This document shows, piece by piece, positions 16,840 to 25,683 of a stretch of 44,227 bases of DNA; the stretch's first letter is position 1, and each line of letters begins with the position of its first letter. The stretch covers positions 1 to 44,227 of the forward strand of contig JAZSJH010000003.1 in assembly GCA_045534265.1 (NCBI GenBank), written 5' to 3'. Under the pieces are notes generated by a model. It had not been told where the DNA came from. It searched no databases and saw only the letters and a program-made list of their open reading frames with translations. The translations under genes and the position numbers were made by a program. This DNA is from CAKVLS01 sp045534265. GTDB taxonomy: Bacteria > Bacillota > Clostridia > Christensenellales > UBA1242.

Positions 16840-16881
16840 TTCATTTTTCCTTTTTATTAATTTACAATTTTAACTAATAAC

Positions 16882-16910
16882 ATTATACAATTAAAAATTT
16901 TTTTTGACAA
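16882..16910 (-). promoter_or_regulatory. Promoter of the HTH membrane regulator pair
   Basis: TTGTCA (16910-16905), 17-nt spacer, TATAAT (16887-16882) on the minus strand, 43 nt upstream of the start. Confidence 0.75.
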
Positions 16911-17255
16911 ATACTTTCTATGTTTATTTTATTATATTTATATAAATTTATTATAAATAAAATTGCAAATTTTACTACGCAAATTTTACTGCAAAATTCA
17001 AAGCAATTTTTGCGTTAAATTTTAATCGATTTTAGTATCAAATTTTGCAATAAAACCATCTCTAAAAAACAAAAAAAATTAAGGTCCTTTTTTGTATAAT
17101 TTATCAAAAAACTATTATCAAAAAACAAAAAAATATGTTAATAAAAAATCTATTTTTTTCCCGTTTGTTATAATTATTTTTTTTACAAATTATATAAAAT
17201 TTTTGATATTCTTTGCCAAACATTTTTAACCCGACCAATTAGTTTTGTACAGGCA
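16911..17255. other. Gene-free AT-rich region
   Basis: About 345 nt with no reading frame, no tRNA and no convincing RNA fold. It holds loosely repeated GCAAATTTTACT/GCAAAATT units between 16965 and 17050 and homopolymer A/T tracts. I see nothing else in it. Confidence 0.5.
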
Positions 17256-17284
17256 AAAAAACACCACATTTTGTGGTGTTTTAT
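17256..17284. terminator. Terminator downstream of the phosphosugar mutase
   Basis: AAAACACCAC-ATTTT-GTGGTGTTTT; T run in either direction. Confidence 0.85.
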
Positions 17285-17344
17285 ATGCCGACTAAATGGT
17301 TTTTTGCCTTATATTTAGGGCTATTTAGCGTTTTTTGATATATA

Positions 17345-18973
17345 TTATACAAAGAACTCTTTGAAGAAGTTTTCGGTCTTTTCAAAGTCTTTTGCATTCT
17401 CTTCTTTGTTTTTAACAAAGGTAATATATACTTTGATAAGTGGCTCTGTTCCTGATGGTCTAATGATAACATTTCCGCCATTTTCTAAAGTATACAAAAG
17501 CACGTCAGCACAAGGAAGTCCATCAACAGAAGTTGAGTAGTCAACCATATTTGAAACTTTAATTCCAGCGATATTTTCGAACGGTGCTTTTCTTAGATAA
17601 ATTAGAAGTTCACGCATTTTGTCATTGCCAGTTTTTCCTTCAAATCTATATGACTTAACATGGTGTTCGTACAAACCAAATTCGTCATAAATTTCGTTTA
17701 GTCTATCAACCAAAGTTTTGCCTTGTTTTTTAAGTTCACTTGCAACTTCACAGATAAGCATACTAGCGCAAGTTGCATCTTTATCTCTTACATAACTTCC
17801 TGCAAGATAACCATAGCTTTCTTCAAAGCCTAGCAAATATTCGCTTTCTCTATTTTGATTTTCAAGACCTTTGATAAAGTCACCAATATACTTAAATCCT
17901 GTCAAAACAGCTTTTACTTTTGCGCCATATTTTTCGGCAAGTTTGTCAACCAAACTTGTTGAAACAATACTTCTTACAATATAGCCACTTTGCTTTTTGT
18001 TTGACAAAATATAATCAGTAAGTAGTACTCCAGATTCGTTGCCTGTTAGGTGAACATACTCTCCGTTATGTTTTACTTCAACACCCACTCTATCTGCATC
18101 AGGGTCTGTTGCAACTATAATATCAGCATTTGTTTTTGTGGCTAATTCCTCAGCTAGAGCAAACACATCAAGTCTTTCTGGGTTAGGGTTTACGCAGGTT
18201 GTAAAGTCACTGTCTTTTTTGCATTGAATATCAACAAGAGATACATCTGCGCCACGTCTTACAAGCATTTGTGGAGTTGTGTTAGCTCCCGTTCCGTTAA
18301 GAGCTGTGTATACAACTTTTAGATTTTCTATTTTGTTTAACGATACTTTTTCTACGCTTTCAAAGTAAGACTCTACAACACCATTTTCGATATATTTAAT
18401 TAAACCTTTATTTATTCCTTCTTCAAGTGACGGCATTGATACATTAAACATATCAATAGTGTCAGCAATCTCCATAATAGCTTTTGAAGGCTCTTCCAAA
18501 AGTTGACAACCATCACTATCATACAACTTATATCCGTTATATTCTTTTGGGTTGTGGCTTGCAGTTATCATCACACCAAGGTCACAGCCATAATATCTTA
18601 CCATATATGACAAAAATGGTGTTGGCATCATATCTCTTGAAATATAAACTTCTATTCCGTATTTGCTACAAATTCTTGCTACAAGTTCGGCAAATTCAAC
18701 TGACATATGGCGACTGTCAAAACTTACTGCAAGACGTGGGTTCTTTCTTTCGGCAAGGTATTTTGCAACGGCTTCTGTTACTTTACCTACTGTGTAGATA
18801 TTCATACAGTTGCTGCCTGCCCCTACAATACCACGCATACCAGCGGTACCAAATTCCACATCTTTGAAAAATGCAGAACTAATCTGGTCTTCTGTCATAT
18901 TTTTTAGCTCAGCCAAAACTTTTTCGTCTTTGACTTTTTCAAGCCATAAATTATATTTTTCTGTATAAGTCAT
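17345..18973 (-). CDS. Phosphoglucomutase / phosphomannomutase
   Basis: 542 aa from the ATG at 18973, which has an AAAGGAGC ribosome site; a longer frame to 19042 has none. Four-domain alpha-D-phosphohexomutase: FGTAGMRG (41-48), phosphoserine loop TASHNP (137-142, S139), Mg loop DPDADRVG (290-297), sugar-binding GFEESYGYL, and C-terminal phosphate loop RPSGTEPLIKVY. Interconverts hexose 1- and 6-phosphates, linking glycogen/starch breakdown (malQ is nearby at 25.7 kb) and cell-wall sugar supply. The size and GFEESYGYL fit the PgcA-type Bacillota group. Substrate preference is not decided by these motifs. Confidence 0.95.
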   Translation of the reverse strand: MTYTEKYNLWLEKVKDEKVLAELKNMTEDQISSAFFKDVEFGTAGMRGIVGAGSNCMNIYTVGKVTEAVAKYLAERKNPRLAVSFDSRHMSVEFAELVARICSKYGIEVYISRDMMPTPFLSYMVRYYGCDLGVMITASHNPKEYNGYKLYDSDGCQLLEEPSKAIMEIADTIDMFNVSMPSLEEGINKGLIKYIENGVVESYFESVEKVSLNKIENLKVVYTALNGTGANTTPQMLVRRGADVSLVDIQCKKDSDFTTCVNPNPERLDVFALAEELATKTNADIIVATDPDADRVGVEVKHNGEYVHLTGNESGVLLTDYILSNKKQSGYIVRSIVSTSLVDKLAEKYGAKVKAVLTGFKYIGDFIKGLENQNRESEYLLGFEESYGYLAGSYVRDKDATCASMLICEVASELKKQGKTLVDRLNEIYDEFGLYEHHVKSYRFEGKTGNDKMRELLIYLRKAPFENIAGIKVSNMVDYSTSVDGLPCADVLLYTLENGGNVIIRPSGTEPLIKVYITFVKNKEENAKDFEKTENFFKEFFV

Positions 18974-19138
18974 ATTATTGCTCCTTTTTTTAATATTTAT
19001 ATTATACAATAAAACAAAGAAATCTCTAAACAAATTATACATATAAAATAATTTTAAGAATAATTTTTTTTACTAAATAAAAAAACTAAAACTATATTGC
19101 TTTTTACAGGTGCAAATAAAAATTTACAAACAAAATAA

Positions 19139-19163
19139 AAAAGACCTTTGAAAATCAAAGGTC
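19139..19163 (-). terminator. Terminator of the 21-residue peptide gene
   Basis: Minus strand GACCTTTGA-TTT-TCAAAGGTC followed by TTTTTTATTTTG, beginning 8 nt after the peptide stop. Confidence 0.85.
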
Positions 19164-19170
19164 AAAAATT

Positions 19171-19236
19171 TTAATATATTTTACGGAATGCAAATAATAA
19201 TATCCACCCCAAAAGCGCCATTGTAAAAAAATCCAT
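19171..19236 (-). CDS. 21-residue hydrophobic membrane peptide
   Basis: The peptide begins MDFFTMALLG, continues WILLFAF and ends RKIY: one uninterrupted hydrophobic helix with Asp outside and Arg-Lys at the cytosolic end. AAGGAG lies 11 nt before the ATG, TATAAT and TTGACG sit upstream with 17-nt spacing (19265-19293), and an intrinsic terminator follows. The whole transcription unit is only about 120 nt. These signals make it a genuine gene in spite of its size. It could be a type I-toxin-like peptide or a small accessory membrane subunit. No antisense RNA promoter is obvious, so the function stays open. Confidence 0.72.
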   Translation of the reverse strand: MDFFTMALLGWILLFAFRKIY

Positions 19237-19264
19237 AAGTTTTTTATCTCCTTACCACATCTAT

Positions 19265-19293
19265 ATTATACTACACCTAAAAAGCCCCGTCAA
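19265..19293 (-). promoter_or_regulatory. Promoter of the 21-residue peptide gene
   Basis: TTGACG (19293-19288), 17-nt spacer, TATAAT (19270-19265). Confidence 0.75.
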
Positions 19294-19321
19294 TACCCCA
19301 AAATTTTTGTAACAAAAAAAT

Positions 19322-19350
19322 AAAAAGCCAAAGAAAATCTTTGGCTTTTT
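19322..19350. terminator. Bidirectional terminator
   Basis: AAAAAGCCAAAGA-AAA-TCTTTGGCTTTTT after the ADP-ribosylglycohydrolase stop. Confidence 0.85.
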
Positions 19351-19353
19351 GTA

Positions 19354-20148
19354 TTAATTATTGGCAATAAATTTTGCTTCAAATGCTGTATAAATATCTT
19401 GCAAATCTTGTGACAAAAAGCTCAACGCTTCTTGTTTTGTACTATTTAATATAGAGAAAAATTCTCCTGCAATACTACCTGCAATACAAGCTATTGTGTC
19501 GCTATCCCCGCCGATTGAAATAGATGTTTTTATAACATCATCAAAAGTCTTTCCTTCCAAAAAGCAAAAGATTGCTTGCGGAACAGATTGAATTGCAAGC
19601 TCGGTAAATTTATAATGCCTATTTAGCATTTTATAATCATAATCTAGCTTGTAATAATGAGTTTCAACAAACTTTTCTATTTCGGACTTACTATAGCCTT
19701 TTCTAGCAAGAAAAATACAACTCGCTACCGCTTCGGCAGATTTTATCGCTTCTTCTGTGTTGTGCGTAACAGAAGTTACTTTATAACACAATGTCTTAAG
19801 CTCGTCCAAATCCCTTGCTACATATGCAACTGGGGCTATTCTCATAGCGGCTCCATTACCTTTGCTTCCATAAGGTTTGGGGTTGTCATCTATAAGCCAT
19901 TGAGAAAAATGTGCACCATAGCCTTTGTCTGGGTATTTACAACCAAGTTCTTGCATACATTTAATAACTTGTTGGTCAAGGTTGATATATTCTCCATTAC
20001 AATTTAGTATTGCCTTTGCTACCGCCAAAGTCATAACTGTATCGTCTGTAAAAAAGCTACCTGGTGTCAACAAATCAAAACCCTTTGATCTTATATTGTC
20101 AAACTCGTATTTTGAACCAGTAATATCTCCTATTATTGCACCAATCAT
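19354..20148 (-). CDS. ADP-ribosylglycohydrolase (DraG/ARH family)
   Basis: 264 aa. GDITGSKYEF (7-16), metal motif FTDDTVMT (33-40) and the second metal motif GGDSDTIACIAGSIAG (213-228) are diagnostic of the all-helical ARH fold with two Mg ions. Family members remove ADP-ribose from protein side chains or from other acceptors, in the cytosol. No ADP-ribosyltransferase gene is next to it, so the target is unknown. AGGAGATATAAAT precedes the ATG. Confidence 0.93.
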   Translation of the reverse strand: MIGAIIGDITGSKYEFDNIRSKGFDLLTPGSFFTDDTVMTLAVAKAILNCNGEYINLDQQVIKCMQELGCKYPDKGYGAHFSQWLIDDNPKPYGSKGNGAAMRIAPVAYVARDLDELKTLCYKVTSVTHNTEEAIKSAEAVASCIFLARKGYSKSEIEKFVETHYYKLDYDYKMLNRHYKFTELAIQSVPQAIFCFLEGKTFDDVIKTSISIGGDSDTIACIAGSIAGEFFSILNSTKQEALSFLSQDLQDIYTAFEAKFIANN

Positions 20149-20266
20149 ATTTATATCTCCTACAAATAGTATAACAAAACAAAAAACCTTTTCAAAGAAA
20201 AAACCACGATATTTATTTGCAAAATTTAGTATTTATTTGTACTATATAAAAAAGGAAAAATAAATT

Positions 20267-20740
20267 ATGGAAATGCAAAAAGCAACGCCAAAAGATTGCA
20301 AACTATACGCAGAAGTTATTAAGCAAAGGCAAGAGTGGTTTATATCAAATCATCACCTGCAATGGAATGATATAACAAAATATTATCACGAAGACTATTT
20401 TTTATCCAAACTTGATAATTTTTATGCCTTTTATCAAAACAAAACACTCATCGGCGGGTGCTTTATATTCTTTGAAGACAAATATTGGAAAAACGACAAA
20501 AAGTCAATTTATCTACACACTTTTGCTACAACACCAAAACAAAAAGGACTTGGCAAACAAGCTTTTTGTTTAATTGCAAAATTTGCAAAAAATTTTGATT
20601 CAATAAGAATAGATTGTATGGGCACAAACGAAAAATTAATTAATATATACAAAGGCTATGGTTTTCAAGTTGTTGGCTGGGACAAATATTCCGACGGAGA
20701 TTCTGCTTGCCTTATGGAATATATTATAGATAACAAATAA
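20267..20740 (+). CDS. GNAT-family N-acetyltransferase
   Basis: 157 aa. A KATPKDCKLYAEVI start, central strand YLHTFATTPKQKGLGKQAF (about 84-102) containing the acetyl-CoA loop (K-x-x-G-L-G-K, a variant of Q/RxxGxG/A), and the final IYKGYGFQVVG motif show a complete GNAT fold. The N-terminal WFISNHHLQWND segment is typical of a subset acting on small substrates. Substrate unknown. Preceded by AAAAAGGAAAAA. Confidence 0.88.
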   Translation: MEMQKATPKDCKLYAEVIKQRQEWFISNHHLQWNDITKYYHEDYFLSKLDNFYAFYQNKTLIGGCFIFFEDKYWKNDKKSIYLHTFATTPKQKGLGKQAFCLIAKFAKNFDSIRIDCMGTNEKLINIYKGYGFQVVGWDKYSDGDSACLMEYIIDNK

Positions 20741-20818
20741 AATATAATAATCAATATATCTAAACTATAATAAAATATATTTTTTATTAAAAGCCACTTT
20801 TTAATAAAAAAATTGCAT

Positions 20819-20850
20819 AAAAAAACCGATAGAAATTCTATCAGTTTTTT
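20819..20850. terminator. Convergent terminator
   Basis: AAAACCGATAGAA-A-TTCTATCAGTTTTTTT with one mismatch, between the GNAT gene and the zinc-ribbon gene. Confidence 0.8.
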
Positions 20851-20866
20851 TGTTTTTATATATCGA

Positions 20867-21604
20867 TTATAGTTTTGCACCGCAACCTGGGCATTTACCA
20901 TCTGTTACAGCAACTTTGCTTCCGCAGTATGGGCAAGTTTGTGCTCTTGCTGCTTGTGGAGCTTGTGTTGTTGGTTGTGGGTTTGTTGCAAATGGATTTG
21001 ACATAACTTCACCATCATTTGTTGAAACTGGTCCGCCAAATGTGTTGCCACCAAATTGTTCTTGAACTTGATTTTTCTTTTTCTTGTATTGTGCTAGTGA
21101 AATCAAGAATATAATCCACATTACAACAGCTACAACACCAAGACCTAAAGAAGCAATCCATTCATCACCTTGATTTAATGTTTGTCTAGAACCACCATTG
21201 ATAGAATATTCTATTTCGTCAATTCCGTCATAAGATTCGCCATCACCATAAAATTCGCCTTGAACTCTAACAATTTCGCCAGGTAAGATTTCATCAATAG
21301 TGATTGCTGGGCATGGTGCATAATAGTCATCATTTTCTACAGTAACATAGAATTTAACATCATACATTGTTTCGCTAGTTGTGTTTTTTACTTCGCCAGT
21401 TACAGTAACTACATAATCGCTATAATATGGATCATAGCTAGATCTTGCTGAAAATCTTTGAGTAACTTCTAGATCTCCTGAACCAAATATTGGTAGTAAG
21501 AATACAATTGACAATATTGTCAAAAGAATTGCTGTAATAAGTGTAGATATAACTGAAGCTTTTGTTCCTGATTTTGCTCTTGGTATACTAATTACAATTC
21601 CCAT
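20867..21604 (-). CDS. Membrane protein with FxLYD-like domain and C-terminal zinc ribbon
   Basis: 245 aa. First span near 17-40 (VISTLITAILLTILSIVFLLPIF), then an outside beta-sandwich (about 45-145) with VTGEVKNTTSETMYDVKFYVTVEN as in FxLYD domains, second span (about 150-175), a Gln/Asn/Pro-rich linker, and a C-terminal cytosolic zinc ribbon CPYCGSKVAVTDGKCPGCGAKL. The zinc ribbon is at the C-terminus, unlike the common N-terminal position. Its ATG overlaps the stop of the upstream gene (TAATG). Role unknown. Confidence 0.82.
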   Translation of the reverse strand: MGIVISIPRAKSGTKASVISTLITAILLTILSIVFLLPIFGSGDLEVTQRFSARSSYDPYYSDYVVTVTGEVKNTTSETMYDVKFYVTVENDDYYAPCPAITIDEILPGEIVRVQGEFYGDGESYDGIDEIEYSINGGSRQTLNQGDEWIASLGLGVVAVVMWIIFLISLAQYKKKKNQVQEQFGGNTFGGPVSTNDGEVMSNPFATNPQPTTQAPQAARAQTCPYCGSKVAVTDGKCPGCGAKL

Positions 21605-22632
21605 TATTTTTCTCCTTTTGCTCTTTTGTTTGTATTAATTGAATTTCTATAAACAAAGAACCTACAAAATAAAAATTCTAGTACGAAGTTCAAAATCATA
21701 GTAATCGCCAAAATGATATACTCGTTCAAAACCCCGCTAAGTGCTTCCCCGCCCCAAGTTGATAGTGGCGTAAACACTAGATAAAAAGCCGCAACTTTTG
21801 CCATAGCAATTGGCACATTTGTTGCTGATTTGAAGGTAAACTCTTTGTTAAGAGTGAAATTCCATAATACTGATAGTACAAGCGAAATAAGATAGCTTGG
21901 CCAATAAGACCAATTTATTAATTCGTTCATAAGTGTAAACGAACCAATCTGTATAACGCCTGCTGAGATCGAAAACAATAGAAACTTAATCATTCTTATT
22001 ATTTCTGGCTTAGAAGATGGTTTAGCTTCTTGTTTTTCTAAATATTTTTTGTATTCGGCTACAATTTGTTTTATAGCTCTGCCCCTATGAGATACTTTGT
22101 TTTTCTCTGCATCAGTAGCTTCGCCAAAAGTTTTACCAAGGTCATTTGATAAAAACAAGCAATCATATCCAAAATCAGTCTTGCCTCTTTCTTCGTCAAT
22201 AATCTTGCCTTCTGTTCTGCCTTCGGTAAAGATACAATCATCATTTGGCATATATATTACGATTGTGCAGTTAAAATGTGCATCTCTATTTTCTACACCT
22301 TTAAGTTTTTTTAATAAAAGTGCTCTATTTTTCTCTTTATTGTCATGACCGCCTGCATATCTTGCACTCATAATACCCGGCTCGCCGTTTAGTGCGTCTA
22401 CACAAAGTCCACTGTCATCTGCAATAACAGGAAGTTCAATGTTCTTTTCTTTCAAAAACTTACTAACTGCTTTTGCTTTGATTATTGCATTTTCCAAAAA
22501 GGTCTTGCCGTTTTCTTCTATATCTTCTGTATAGCCATACTCAGACATAGGAACAATCTCATAACCTTTGAAGATTGCATTAAATTCTTTTATTTTATGT
22601 TGATTGGCTGACGCCAAAACTAGTTTTTGCAT
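21604..22632 (-). CDS. RdgB/HAM1 dITP/XTP pyrophosphatase fused to a GtrA-like membrane domain
   Basis: 342 aa from the ATG at 22632, which has GGGGA 5 nt upstream. Residues 1-195 are a complete HAM1/RdgB enzyme: SANQHKIKEF (8-17), GKTFLENAIIKA, ADDSGLCVDALNGEPG, ...SARYAGG and SHRGRAI (about 186-192). It hydrolyses non-canonical purine triphosphates to monophosphates. Residues 215-330 hold four hydrophobic spans with WNFTLNKEFTF, the signature of GtrA-like flippase domains that move undecaprenyl-linked sugars. The two frames are continuous with no stop, so it is a true fusion or a read-through pair. Why they are joined is unclear. Confidence 0.85.
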   Translation of the reverse strand: MQKLVLASANQHKIKEFNAIFKGYEIVPMSEYGYTEDIEENGKTFLENAIIKAKAVSKFLKEKNIELPVIADDSGLCVDALNGEPGIMSARYAGGHDNKEKNRALLLKKLKGVENRDAHFNCTIVIYMPNDDCIFTEGRTEGKIIDEERGKTDFGYDCLFLSNDLGKTFGEATDAEKNKVSHRGRAIKQIVAEYKKYLEKQEAKPSSKPEIIRMIKFLLFSISAGVIQIGSFTLMNELINWSYWPSYLISLVLSVLWNFTLNKEFTFKSATNVPIAMAKVAAFYLVFTPLSTWGGEALSGVLNEYIILAITMILNFVLEFLFCRFFVYRNSINTNKRAKGEK

Positions 22633-22728
22633 AAAATCCCCTATTAATATTTGAATTATAACACAACTTAACAAAAAAGCATATAGTTTTTTGATTATTT
22701 TTCTTAAAATATGTCACTTTTGCAAGAA

Positions 22729-22756
22729 AAAAAGAGCTTTTTGGGGCTCTTTTTTT
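22729..22756 (-). terminator. Intrinsic terminator
   Basis: AAAAAAAGAGC / GGCTCTTTTTTT hairpin just past the GNAT-like gene stop. Confidence 0.85.
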
Positions 22757-22757
22757 G

Positions 22758-23432
22758 TTATTGACACATTCCGCCGTCTTGTGTTTTTGAATTTTGAGAT
22801 TGAGTTTGTCCAAAATTTAATGACTGAGGAATAACCATCCCATCAATTCTACAAACCATAGGGATAGGATTTGAATCCATAAAATTATATTCCATGTTTT
22901 CTTTATATTCGCTACTTGACTTATCTACTTCAAAGCCGTGAGCTTGATATAAAGCTAAATTTGCATTGTAATAAATATGGTCATCACCTTGAAGTTGTGG
23001 ATATTTAACTTCGGTTGTAGAATCTTTTGGTTTATATCTTCTTGCTGCATCTAAAACAAGAGTGCTTACATTTTGCATAACACATTCGTGTTTTACACCC
23101 GCAATAAGCATACTGCCAAGACCAAGACCTTCGTAATCTTCTCTTACGGTAAGATACCACAATTTCATTTGCTTTTTGCCTTGCTTTTTCTCTTTTTCAA
23201 ATTCTACATAACCTACTTTGCAGTATCTTTGACCTTGCATATATGGCGCATAGGCTGCAATCTCAGTGTCATTTCGACAAATAAGAAACTCTTTATCGCG
23301 GAGTTTTTGTCCATGACCATCATCTCTCAAATCTTTTGGATTTTCAAACGGCATATATGTAGAGATATTTTCTGCATCATAAAAAAACTCTAAAGAATCT
23401 CTATCTACAAAATCAAAAAGTCCAGTAGCCAT
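22758..23432 (-). CDS. GNAT-like acetyltransferase with C-terminal Cys/Gln tail
   Basis: 224 aa from the ATG at 23432 (GGAGATAAGTAT ribosome site). The core WYLTVREDYEGLGLGSMLIAGVKHECV (about 97-122) holds the acetyl-CoA loop RxDYxGLGLG and is followed by a LVLDAARRYKPK strand and NANLALYQAHGFEV, the usual end of a GNAT domain. The N-terminal 80 residues and the final 50 residues (SLNFGQTQSQNS... ending GGMCQ) are extra. Substrate unknown. Confidence 0.82.
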   Translation of the reverse strand: MATGLFDFVDRDSLEFFYDAENISTYMPFENPKDLRDDGHGQKLRDKEFLICRNDTEIAAYAPYMQGQRYCKVGYVEFEKEKKQGKKQMKLWYLTVREDYEGLGLGSMLIAGVKHECVMQNVSTLVLDAARRYKPKDSTTEVKYPQLQGDDHIYYNANLALYQAHGFEVDKSSSEYKENMEYNFMDSNPIPMVCRIDGMVIPQSLNFGQTQSQNSKTQDGGMCQ

Positions 23433-23597
23433 ATACTTATCTCCTATAATTTTATTATAACACAAAGATTTTTTCTTATCAAGATAGATTTACCGGGTTG
23501 TATTTTATTTTTTAATTAAAAGTTTTCAACTTTTATTCTTTTGAATATTTTTTAATTTTTTGGTTACAATCAGTTAGGTTAAAAAAGGAGAAAAAAT

Positions 23598-24833
23598 ATG
23601 AACCCATTTGAATACAAAACAAAACCCGTAGAAGAATATTTTATGAGTTGGGAGCAAATGTCGCCCAAACCTTATAATAAAAAAACGACTTCGCCCTATA
23701 CGAAAACCCGAGTTATTTTGATGAACGGAACAGAATTTGAGTCAAACTGGTTTTTGCATCAATTCGCAAGAAACTGCAACGACAATGACTTGCGCAGAGA
23801 AATTGCTTTAATTAGAAACCAAGAGCAGCAACAACAAAAAAGAATAAGTGGCTTAAAACCCCTTAACGAAAATATGCTAGAAACAACAATCTCTTACGAA
23901 CAACTAGCAATTGACCTTACAGCAAATCTTGCACAAAATGTCGCCTGCGAAAACACAAAAGCAGCGCTAGATTTTGCATTGCTTGAAGATTTTGACCATT
24001 TGTATAGATTTAGCAATTTACTAAAAACGGACTTTGGCGTAGATGCCGAAACTCTTGTTGGAAGATTTACCGAAATTACACCCGGAAGACCTACAATTAA
24101 CGAACACCGCCACCCGATAGACAATGTAAGATGTCCTATGAATTCTAAAAAAGCAGAAACTTACACCAAGCTTGTAGGTAATATTATCACCGCAGCCGAA
24201 CAACAAACAATGAACTTTTATATGAATATGGGACAAATGTACAAAAACAGCATGGGCAGAAAGTTATATACAGAAATTGCTATGGTAGAAGAAGAACACG
24301 TAACCCAATATGAAAGTTTGAAAGACCCAAACCTTTCTTGGCTAGAGCAATGGCTTATGCACGAATACACCGAATGTTACCTTTATTTTTCTGTTATGAA
24401 TGACGAAACCGACCCATATATCAAAAGAATATGGAAAGAGCATTTTGAAATGGAAGTAGCGCACTTGCAAAGAGTGGCTGAGCTTTTGAAAAAATATGAG
24501 AAAAAGTCTGTAAAAGATGTTTGTCCAGACCCAGAGTTCCCAAAACTCATCACACTTGGGTCTAACAAAGAATATATAAGAAGGGTTTTGGAAACAGTTG
24601 GGTACACTTCTTGTGGCGAAGGTTATGTACTAGCATCAGAGCTACCAGATGACCATAGATTTTTTAATCATCTAAAAACGGTAAACGAAAGTGATGAAAA
24701 AGTAGCAAGCCACATTGTCATAAACAAACATATTGAAAAGTTCCAAAAAGACTACCGCTTTGAAGACAAACCAAACCCAATCAAGCAACTTCAAAATCGA
24801 AAACAAGACAATACTTGCGTTGGCAAAGTATAA
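23598..24833 (+). CDS. Ferritin-like (diiron-type) protein
   Basis: 411 aa, AAGGAG ribosome site. Predominantly helical, with Glu/His clusters spaced like ferritin-like diiron sites: ALLEDFDHLYRF (about 125-136), EHRHP (about 168-172), EIAMVEEEHVTQYESL (about 224-239), LMHEYTECYLYF and HFEMEVAHLQRVAELL (about 281-298). Two E-x-x-H type pairs in the later helices match rubrerythrin/ferritin-like four-helix bundles, which use the diiron centre for oxidation or peroxide/oxygen removal. Cys residues near the end (CPDPEF, TSCGEG, CVGKV) could be redox-active. It is larger than rubrerythrin and I do not recognise the subfamily. Confidence 0.78.
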   Translation: MNPFEYKTKPVEEYFMSWEQMSPKPYNKKTTSPYTKTRVILMNGTEFESNWFLHQFARNCNDNDLRREIALIRNQEQQQQKRISGLKPLNENMLETTISYEQLAIDLTANLAQNVACENTKAALDFALLEDFDHLYRFSNLLKTDFGVDAETLVGRFTEITPGRPTINEHRHPIDNVRCPMNSKKAETYTKLVGNIITAAEQQTMNFYMNMGQMYKNSMGRKLYTEIAMVEEEHVTQYESLKDPNLSWLEQWLMHEYTECYLYFSVMNDETDPYIKRIWKEHFEMEVAHLQRVAELLKKYEKKSVKDVCPDPEFPKLITLGSNKEYIRRVLETVGYTSCGEGYVLASELPDDHRFFNHLKTVNESDEKVASHIVINKHIEKFQKDYRFEDKPNPIKQLQNRKQDNTCVGKV

Positions 24834-24866
24834 TAAAAAAACACCGAACTTAGTCGGTGTTTTTTC
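24834..24866. terminator. Convergent terminator
   Basis: AAAAAACACCGA-ACTTAG-TCGGTGTTTTTT, T run both ways. Confidence 0.9.
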
Positions 24867-24873
24867 TATACAA

Positions 24874-25572
24874 TTATTCTTTTTGACCTATCTTCTCCCC
24901 TTTCAAAGCCCACAAATAAACCCCAAAGGCAATTAGGATTTGTCCAGGGTAATAAGTGGCAAGACACATAAAGCCCGCCCAAGACACATTTCCAAACACA
25001 TCAAGCAGTAGCATCAAGTCTGAAATAAAGAAAAGCAAGCTTCCGGCAAATATAATAATTCTTGCAAGACTTCTTTCTTTTATCATATTTGCAAGAGATT
25101 TTCCTACCATAAAAGATATGATTAGTGCATAAACGCAACAAATTATCTTCATAACAATTCCGCCATAGTCAAGGCCCGGTGCAAACAAAACAATAGCCGT
25201 AGACGGAATAGCAATGCCAAAAGCATACACAAGATCAAAACATCTAAATTTTTCTAATATGCAATATGCCACAAAATAAAATATATGCCCTACCGCAAAT
25301 ATTATAGCGCCCGCCATAAACTCTATGTTTATAATAATATCCCCAAGCATAGCAACAGCTAGCGCAACACATAGTATAATAGGAAATTTTAGCCCTGCAT
25401 TTTGCTTTTTAGCAAACAAAAGGTTTACAACTCCGGCAACCACAAAAACAAAGCTTGTAAGTGATTTTAGCCATAACGCTCTATAAAACATATATGACAC
25501 ATCTAGTGTCAAAATAAGTCCCATAAGACATAGGTTTATAATAAAAATATTTTTCTTTATATCTTGTTTCAT
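24874..25572 (-). CDS. YhhN-family membrane protein (lysoplasmalogenase-like)
   Basis: 232 aa with about eight spans. The motifs AMLGDIIINIEFMAGAIIFAVGHIFYF, FAGSLLFFISDLMLLL and CLATYYPGQILIAFG correspond to the conserved acidic/His positions of YhhN/TMEM86 proteins; eukaryotic TMEM86B hydrolyses lysoplasmalogen. Plasmalogens occur in anaerobic Clostridia, so a lipid role is plausible, but the bacterial function is not settled. Confidence 0.85.
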   Translation of the reverse strand: MKQDIKKNIFIINLCLMGLILTLDVSYMFYRALWLKSLTSFVFVVAGVVNLLFAKKQNAGLKFPIILCVALAVAMLGDIIINIEFMAGAIIFAVGHIFYFVAYCILEKFRCFDLVYAFGIAIPSTAIVLFAPGLDYGGIVMKIICCVYALIISFMVGKSLANMIKERSLARIIIFAGSLLFFISDLMLLLDVFGNVSWAGFMCLATYYPGQILIAFGVYLWALKGEKIGQKE

Positions 25573-25626
25573 TTTTCTTTCCTATACAAATTATTATACA
25601 AATTTATCCAAAATATTACAAATCTT

Positions 25627-25655
25627 TTGTACAAATAAACATTTTGTTGTATAAT
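25627..25655 (+). promoter_or_regulatory. malQ promoter
   Basis: TTGTAC (25627-25632), 17-nt spacer, TATAAT (25650-25655), 28 nt before the start codon. Confidence 0.75.
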
Positions 25656-25683
25656 GTTACTACAAAAAAAAGGGGGCTAGCCT

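Noticed and set aside
18974..19042. Upstream start of the phosphosugar mutase
   Set aside because: Crosses an AT-rich promoter-like region and lacks a ribosome site; the ATG at 18973 has AAAGGAGC.
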